Shown in pieces: positions 22,334-26,578 of a DNA stretch of 26,578 bases (its first letter is position 1; each line of letters begins with the position of its first letter). Where the stretch lies: positions 1-26,578 of the forward strand of contig NZ_JOGB01000082.1 of NCBI RefSeq assembly GCF_000719335.1. The letters run 5' to 3'. This DNA comes from Streptomyces sp. NRRL S-87. Lineage in GTDB: Bacteria > Actinomycetota > Actinomycetes > Streptomycetales > Streptomycetaceae. The position numbers and the translations under genes were made by a program. The notes under the pieces are model-generated. The model made no database searches, had not been told where the DNA came from, and saw only the letters and a list, made by a program, of their open reading frames with translations.

Positions 22334-22402
22334 TCTAAACAGTCTCAAAGTGAGGCTTTGAGGATCTCAAAGTTCAGGTGTTAGCTTTGAGTGGTCTAAA
22401 CA
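22334..22402. promoter_or_regulatory. Symporter promoter with repeated CTCAAAG/CTTTGAG elements
   Basis: Four exact copies of one heptamer in alternating orientation occur at 22344-22350 (CTCAAAG), 22356-22362 (CTTTGAG), 22366-22372 (CTCAAAG) and 22385-22391 (CTTTGAG). They are bracketed by two copies of TCTAAACA (22334-22341 and 22395-22402). The region is strikingly AT-rich. A candidate promoter TTGAGG (22358-22363), 17 bp, TTAGCT (22381-22386) lies inside the array, so a protein bound to the heptamers would directly affect transcription. Confidence 0.7.
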
Positions 22403-22427
22403 TGTCATCTGCCGGAGAGTGTTGTCC

Positions 22428-23741
22428 GTGTCCGCGATCTCCAAGACCGCCGCAAGAATCCCCTTCTGGGTCCAGATAGTCGCCGGCCTGGTGCTCGGCG
22501 TCCTCCTGGGCTGGCTCGCCCGCAGCCAGGACATCAGCTGGCTCCACACCACCCTGGAGAAGGTCGGCGACCTCTTCGTCCAGCTGCTGAAGCTGGCCGT
22601 CGCCCCGCTGGTCTTCTTCGCGATCCTGGTCTCGATCACCAACCTGCGGAAGGTCAACAACGCCGCCCGGCTGGCCTCGCGCACGCTGCTCTGGTTCATG
22701 ATCACGTCGCTGATCGCGGTCTCCATCGGACTGGCGCTCGGCCTGCTCACCGACCCCGGCGCCGGCACCGGCCTGACGCCCAAGGACGGCCGGCTGCCCA
22801 AGCACACCGGCTCCTGGATCGACTTCCTGACCGGCATCGTGCCGACCGACGTCATCACGCCGTTCACCGAGCTGAACGTCCTGCAGATCGTCTTCATGGC
22901 CGCCGTCGCCGGCATCGCCGCGCTCCAGCTCGGCGACAAGGCCGCGCCGATCCTCACCCTCGCCGAGTCCGTGCTGGAGCTCCTCCAGAAGGCGCTGTGG
23001 TGGGTCATCCGGCTCGCCCCGATCGGCACCGTCGGCCTCATCGGCTACGCCATCGCCGACTACGGCTGGGACCTGATCGGCAAGTACGCCACCTTCACCG
23101 CGGACGTCTACATCGGCTGCGCGCTGGTGATGTTCGGCGTCTACCCGCTGCTGCTCGCGACCGTCGCCAAGGTCAACCCGCTGCAGTTCTTCAAGGGCGC
23201 CTGGCCCGCGATCCAGCTGGCCTTCGTCTCGCGCTCGTCGGTGGGCACCATGCCGGTCACCCAGAAGGTCACCGAGCGGCTCGGCGTCCCGAAGGAGTAC
23301 GCCTCCTTCGCCGTGCCCTTCGGCGCCACCACCAAGATGGACGGCTGCGCCGCCATCTACCCGGCGCTCGCCGCGATCTTCATCGCGCAGATCTTCGACG
23401 TGCCGCTCGGCGTGGGCGACTACCTGCTGATCGCGTTCGTGTCGGTGGTCGGCTCGGCCGCCACCGCGGGCCTCACCGGCGCCACCGTCATGCTGACGCT
23501 GACCCTGTCGACGCTGGGGCTCCCCCTGGAGGGCGTCGGCCTCCTGCTGGCCATCGACCCGGTCCTCGACATGATGCGCACGGCCACGAACGTCGCTGGC
23601 CAAGTTGTCACACCTGTCGTGGTCGCCGCCCGCGAGGGCATCCTCGACAAGGACGCGTACGCCGCGGCGTCGTCCTCCCCACTGGACGGCCCGTCGGCCT
23701 ACGAGGCCGAGCAGCAGGCCACCCTCCCGGCCGCTGCCTGA
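22428..23741 (+). CDS. Dicarboxylate/amino acid:cation symporter family (DAACS) transporter
   Basis: A 437-residue transporter with the GltPh/EAAT fold: FWVQIVAGLVLGVLLGWLA at the start, FVSRSSVGTMPVT in hairpin 1, PFGATTKMDGCAAIYPAL in helix 7, and DPVLDMMRTATNVAGQVV in helix 8. The acidic and Arg residues of helix 8 (Asp377, Asp381, Arg384, Thr385, Asn388) are kept, but the family NMDGT motif reads KMDGC (Lys303 to Cys307) and the usual Asp four residues after the Asn is Gln392. These positions form sodium-site 1 and the substrate pocket in GltPh, so ion coupling may differ. GTG 22428, 8 nt after GGAGAG, is preferred over GTG 22419 and TTG 22422. The substrate is unknown. Confidence 0.93.
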   Translation: MSAISKTAARIPFWVQIVAGLVLGVLLGWLARSQDISWLHTTLEKVGDLFVQLLKLAVAPLVFFAILVSITNLRKVNNAARLASRTLLWFMITSLIAVSIGLALGLLTDPGAGTGLTPKDGRLPKHTGSWIDFLTGIVPTDVITPFTELNVLQIVFMAAVAGIAALQLGDKAAPILTLAESVLELLQKALWWVIRLAPIGTVGLIGYAIADYGWDLIGKYATFTADVYIGCALVMFGVYPLLLATVAKVNPLQFFKGAWPAIQLAFVSRSSVGTMPVTQKVTERLGVPKEYASFAVPFGATTKMDGCAAIYPALAAIFIAQIFDVPLGVGDYLLIAFVSVVGSAATAGLTGATVMLTLTLSTLGLPLEGVGLLLAIDPVLDMMRTATNVAGQVVTPVVVAAREGILDKDAYAAASSSPLDGPSAYEAEQQATLPAAA

Positions 23742-23763
23742 CCCCCGCGCCAGGCTCTGCACT

Positions 23764-23803
23764 CGCCGCAGCCCCCGTTCCCTGCCGGGCGGGGGCTGCG
23801 GCG
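23764..23803 (+). terminator. Hairpin after the symporter gene
   Basis: The 14-bp arms CGCCGCAGCCCCCG (23764-23777) and CGGGGGCTGCGGCG (23790-23803) are perfect, with a 12-nt loop. Confidence 0.8.
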
Positions 23804-23899
23804 TGTCCAGAGTGGTCCCGGTTCCCCCGGACCGGGGTGACCGGCAGAAGTCGGCTTCTCCAGCAGGCCTGTTGGCGATCGGAGGACAGGCTCCGGTCC

Positions 23900-24232
23900 A
23901 TTTCTGAGTTCTTGCAGGTGTCGACGGCAACAGGAGACCGGTCGTCTGCGGAGGGGCTGGCACGCTCGACGGTCTCGGCGCGGCTGGCGGCGGGGGCGCA
24001 GATCATCGGCCCCGCGCTGTCGGCCTTCTGGCATGAGGGGAAGTTCGGCACGGGGGAGGAGTGGCAGCTCCTGTTCAAGGTCCGCGCGGACCGGTACGCG
24101 GACCTGGAACGGCACCTGTTGGACCAGCACCCTTGGAAGAACCCGGAAATCACGGCCGTTCCAATCGCGGCTGGATCGGCGGCGTACCTGCGCTGGGTGG
24201 CCACGACCACGGCACCGGAGCCCCGGGACTGA
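23900..24232 (+). CDS. cutA: CutA1-like divalent cation tolerance protein, start codon unclear
   Basis: About 110 residues matching CutA1, the trimeric ferredoxin-like protein: SEFLQVSTATGDRSSAEGLA (first strand and helix), SAFWHEGKFGTGEEWQLLFK (the W-x-G-K turn), DLERHLLDQHPWKNPEITAV and AYLRWV at the end. Its role in metal tolerance is poorly settled. No ATG or GTG stands where the family starts. The given start is the ATT at 23900, with GGAGG 14 nt upstream. TTG 23912 and GTG 23918 are later alternatives that would remove part of the first strand; no usable start lies upstream in frame. It may be damaged or use a rare start. Stops converge with the next gene, 5 bp apart. Confidence 0.72.
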   Translation: MSEFLQVSTATGDRSSAEGLARSTVSARLAAGAQIIGPALSAFWHEGKFGTGEEWQLLFKVRADRYADLERHLLDQHPWKNPEITAVPIAAGSAAYLRWVATTTAPEPRD

Positions 24233-24237
24233 TCGAC

Positions 24238-25416
24238 TCAGGCTCCGGGCTGCTCCAGGACATCGGCCACGGCAGGCACGGTCCGGTATCCGCTCAGCTT
24301 GGTCAGGGCCGGTTCGATCCGCTGCCGCGGGCGCACCGACGCGACACCGTATGAGAGGTCGAGCGCTCGCCCGATGACGTGAGCGGATTCCTCGACCTCG
24401 CCCGCCGAGAGGTAGGCGTCCGCCAGCCACGTCAGGTACAAGCTCTTGTCGCGGGCGTGGGTGTCGTCGTATTCACGCAGAGCCTTTTCCAGGGCGGGGA
24501 CGGCCCGGAGGGGCCGCCCGAGTTCCGTCCAACACCGCCCCGTCATGATCAGCAGCTCGGTCTCGTCCACCCAGGAAGCCCAGTCCGGCTGGTCCTCGCC
24601 GTGGTTCTCGCTGAGGGCCTGCTGGGCGCTGCTGAGGGCTGACTCGGTCTGCGCGGCGTCGCCGGTGAGGGCGTGGGCCCAAGCGCAGCGCTCGTGAAGG
24701 AGGGCACGCACCGTGGACGGGGTTTCTGGCCCGGCCGTCTGGCAGGAGCGGGTGGCGATGTCCACGCCAGCACCACGATCACCGTCGCTGCGCTGGTAGG
24801 CCAGGAACGCGAGGGCGTTCGCCGCCAAGGATCGGTCGCCGGCCTCGCTGGCAGCGGCATGGCTGGCCTCGTAAAGGCTCCTCGCCTCTGCCTGCTTGCC
24901 GCTGTCGAACGCGGCCCACCCGGCCTGCTGGGCCTGCTCCGCCAGGACAGACAGGAGCTCGCGCCCCGTCTCCTCGGTGTAACTGGCCTCGCGCAGGATG
25001 CCCTTGGTCGCCTGGTACTCCCCGACGTACACCCGGAAGGTGTCACCGCCGCCAAGGACGTCGTCCAGGCGGCGAAGACGTGCTGTGCGCTGTCTGAGCT
25101 TCTGTGGGAGTCCGCGGGATACGCGTCCAGCCGCTCTGATGGGCTGGAGACCGGGCAGAGCCACGGCCAACCCGGTGCCGGACTTGGCCCGTACAAAGTC
25201 TCTGCGGTCCACTGAGTCCCCTCCTCCCGTCGCGCCCGTGGCGCCGCGCCCGGTCGGAGGGAGGGGTTGTCCTGTCTCCCACCAACGGGGGGCGAGGCCG
25301 AGCAAGTACCCGGGGATGCGCAAGGCATCGGCGATCGTGACGATCTTGTCGAAGGTGGTCACGCTGCCCTCGCCGCGTGCCAGCAAGCCGACTCGAGCGG
25401 ACTGGCTACTTACCCC
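24238..25416 (-). pseudogene. TPR-containing XRE-type regulator, 5'-truncated
   Basis: The sequence encodes the C-terminal part of a large Streptomyces XRE/TPR regulator. The tail of the helix-turn-helix is visible (residues SSQSARVGLLARGEGSVTTF, then DKIVTIADALRIPGYLLGLAP), then SVDRRDF and several TPR-like helical pairs up to LEQPGA. The first helices of the DNA-binding domain are missing: upstream of about 25416 the frame is antisense to a DUF7848-type fragment and encodes no regulator-like sequence. A GTG at 25362, preceded by GAGGG, could allow a 374-residue protein without a DNA-binding domain, so residual expression is possible. Codon use is less GC-extreme than in the neighbours, which suggests acquired DNA. 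Confidence 0.65.
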
Positions 25417-25606
25417 CGACCGCCGGGGGACCGGGCCGGTTACGGAGATCGAGTGCACGACGTGCCTGGACGGCCCGGGTCCGTTGGAGGATGAACTCGC
25501 CGTGACCGCTTGGTGTGTCGCGCACACGCGACGCCGCGGGCACAACGGCTTCCGGCGGATCGTGACGGACTTCCACCGCGTCGTGATCGCTGACCGGTCC
25601 GACTGA
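25400..25606 (+). pseudogene. DUF7848-type zinc-ribbon-like protein, 5'-truncated
   Basis: About 68 residues in frame, from DWLLTPDRRGTGPVTEIE through CTTCLDG (a Cys pair), AWCVAHTRRRGHNGFRRIVT and a final RSD. The CxxC, W, HT, GH and FR spacing matches the small DUF7848 proteins of streptomycetes as I recall them. No start codon lies at the expected N-terminus, and upstream the frame runs antisense into the truncated regulator, so the gene has lost its 5' end and promoter. It reads away from the regulator fragment, head to head. Confidence 0.55.
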
Positions 25607-25647
25607 CGAGACGGGGCTTCGGTGTGTGCCGGGTGGGAGGGCCGGGG

Positions 25648-26277
25648 TCAGGTGGTGGGGGGCTTCGAGGCGGGGCCGTGGGAGACGGTGAGGGCCCAGC
25701 GGACCCCGGGCGAGGCGGTGACGGTGACGCCGGTGAGGCGGGTGGCCTCCGAGAGGGCGATGACGTCCCCGCGAGGGGTGACGGCGCCGGGCGAGCAGAC
25801 TTCGACTGAGGCCGAGGCCACGTCCGTGTCCCGGGCCCGCTCCGGCGACTCGCCGGAGGCGGGACCGCCGAAGGTGTCCTCGTCGCGGGGGCCGAGGGCG
25901 ACCTCGACCTTGCCGCGGCCCTCGCACGCGAACTCGACGGCCAGGTCGCCCGGAGGCAGGGCCTCGTCGAGGTCGTAGGACTTGGAGCCCGTGGTGGGGG
26001 CGACCGTGAGGAGGGTGCGGGCGCCGGAGCCGGCGGGGGCCTTGGTGAGGGTCGCGCGGGTCGGCGTGTTCCCCGCGTCGTGGGGCGTGGTGGTGTGTGC
26101 GGCGTCCGCGGGGCGGGCGGCCGAGTGGGCGGGTGCGGCGGCCGGGTCCGGGTGGGCGGGTGTGGCGGCCGAGCGGGCGGGTGTGGGGGCCTGCGTGCTC
26201 GGGGCGGTGGCCGTGCAGGCCGTCAGGGCGAGGCAGCCCGCCAGGACGGTCAGGGGGAGGAGGGCGGTCGCGCGCAT
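25648..26277 (-). CDS. Putative lipoprotein with Pro/Ala/His linker
   Basis: A 209-residue protein from ATG 26277. A hydrophobic stretch (LLPLTVLAGCLALTAC) ends in a lipobox LTAC at Cys21. Residues about 22-75 form a Pro/Ala/Thr/Ser/His-rich linker encoded by degenerate GGCGGCCGAG-type repeats. The outer domain, about residues 80-205, includes RTLLTVAPTTGSKSYDLDEA, GDLAVEFACEGRGKVEVALG and VSHGP near the end, a beta-rich pattern with two cysteines (FACEGRG and VEVCSPG). It is probably tethered to the membrane and extends into the cell wall. The function is unknown. A longer start at 26307 would place ten extra residues before the signal and is less likely. Confidence 0.8.
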   Translation of the reverse strand: MRATALLPLTVLAGCLALTACTATAPSTQAPTPARSAATPAHPDPAAAPAHSAARPADAAHTTTPHDAGNTPTRATLTKAPAGSGARTLLTVAPTTGSKSYDLDEALPPGDLAVEFACEGRGKVEVALGPRDEDTFGGPASGESPERARDTDVASASVEVCSPGAVTPRGDVIALSEATRLTGVTVTASPGVRWALTVSHGPASKPPTT

Positions 26278-26383
26278 CACGGCTCCGGACGGTCGAGAGC
26301 CCCCCACGGGGGCCTGTGGGCGCCACCGTAGGAGGCTCTTGATCGACCCGGGTAGAGGAACCCGGCACTCCTGAGGGAGATTT

Positions 26384-26434
26384 GAGCTGCGGGGAGGGCC
26401 GGGGAGCTGCGGGGGTGGGTCGGGGAGCTGCGGG
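26384..26434. repeat. Three spaced GAGCTGCGGG direct repeats
   Basis: Exact 10-bp copies at 26384-26393, 26404-26413 and 26425-26434, spaced 20 and 21 bp with similar G-rich spacers, lie in the roughly 200-bp gap between the lipoprotein gene start and the partial gene at the window edge. The 20-21 bp period is about two helical turns. No gene is seen in the gap; a CCCCC/GGGGG hairpin lies near 26301-26312 in the lipoprotein leader. Confidence 0.7.
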
Positions 26435-26480
26435 TGGGTCGGGGTGGGGTGGATCCCGCCGGTTCGGTCGGGTTCTGGTG

Positions 26481-26578
26481 TCAGGGGCAGCTGATGCGGG
26501 TGTCGCCGGGGTCGGTGGTGCAGGTGTCGAAGCCGGAGCCGCCGTTGGCGGTGTCGTTGGCGGTGACGCCGTCGGTGG
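26481..26578 (-). CDS. C-terminal end of a secreted repeat-type (RTX-like) protein, partial
   Basis: Only the last 31 residues are in the window; the gene continues past the right edge. The minus strand reads TDGVTANDTANGGSGFDTCT and then DPGDTRISCP before a TGA at 26483-26481. NGG-x-G-x-D-T-C followed by a terminal Cys resembles the closing segment of streptomycete extracellular calcium-binding (hemolysin-repeat-like) proteins. Only a short piece is visible, so the family is tentative. Confidence 0.5.
   Translation of the reverse strand, partial: TDGVTANDTANGGSGFDTCTTDPGDTRISCP

Noticed and set aside
22374..23963. A long minus-strand open frame opposite the symporter
   Set aside because: Its composition (Arg, Asp, Gly, Gln and Val-rich, no domain) is that of an antisense shadow in high-GC DNA; the plus strand encodes a clear transporter.
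1..26578. tRNA, rRNA, insertion sequence, integrase, attachment site or replication origin
   Set aside because: No cloverleaf, transposase or integrase motif, terminal inverted repeat or DnaA-box cluster was found by reading; a tRNAscan or IS search would settle it.

Overview
The window is chromosomal DNA from a high-GC actinomycete, almost certainly Streptomyces. Third codon positions are nearly all G or C, GTG starts are common, genes are densely packed with ATGA/GTGA overlaps, several genes have a -10 box only 6-7 nt before the start codon (leaderless-type), and the gene set is typical of Streptomyces. Gene order from hemL to mqnE resembles, from memory, the SCO4469-SCO4494 part of the S. 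coelicolor core chromosome; this was not checked by alignment.

Region 1 (1-6710) holds small housekeeping and stress genes in mixed orientation: a YnfA-type membrane protein, a secreted beta-rich protein, a Mut7-C-type nuclease with a zinc ribbon, an HxlR regulator divergent from a medium-chain oxidoreductase around a perfect operator-like palindrome, two GNAT acetyltransferases flanking a TIGR03086/DinB-like protein, and an unrecognised protein with a long disordered N-terminus. Region 2 (6862-14724) concerns heme and cytochrome c: hemL (tetrapyrrole precursor), a histidine phosphatase translationally coupled to it, a Tat-type lipoprotein with a diverged NodB deacetylase fold, and the complete System II cytochrome c maturation operon resA-ccdA-resB-ccsB. 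Region 3 (14843-16285) has an SRPBCC protein, a cupin, and a PLDc_N membrane protein, with a 15-bp tandem repeat between the convergent stop codons of the last two. Region 4 (16374-21572) is the late menaquinone (futalosine pathway) cluster: mqnL (UbiD type), mqnP (UbiA type), mqnM (UbiX type, supplying the prenyl-FMN cofactor for MqnL), a small conserved-looking protein of unknown role, an Lrp/AsnC regulator, and mqnE. Regions 2 and 4 together make a respiratory-cofactor neighbourhood of heme, cytochrome c and menaquinone. Region 5 (21879-23741) has a DUF4229 membrane protein and a dicarboxylate/cation-type symporter whose sodium-site motifs look altered. Region 6 (23900-25606) is a short stretch that looks degraded: cutA without an ordinary start codon, and two 5'-truncated genes (a TPR regulator and a DUF7848-type fragment) joined head to head. 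Region 7 (25648-26578) has a lipoprotein and the C-terminal end of a secreted repeat-type protein cut by the window edge.

The strongest items for a second look are the N-to-K and D-to-Q changes in the sodium-site motifs of the symporter, the small gene plus dyad element between mqnM and the Lrp regulator, the glycine-rich insertion in MqnM, the start-codon palindrome of resA, the repeat array at the cupin stop codon, and the apparent deletion scar near 25,400. No mobile element, CRISPR array, tRNA or rRNA was seen.
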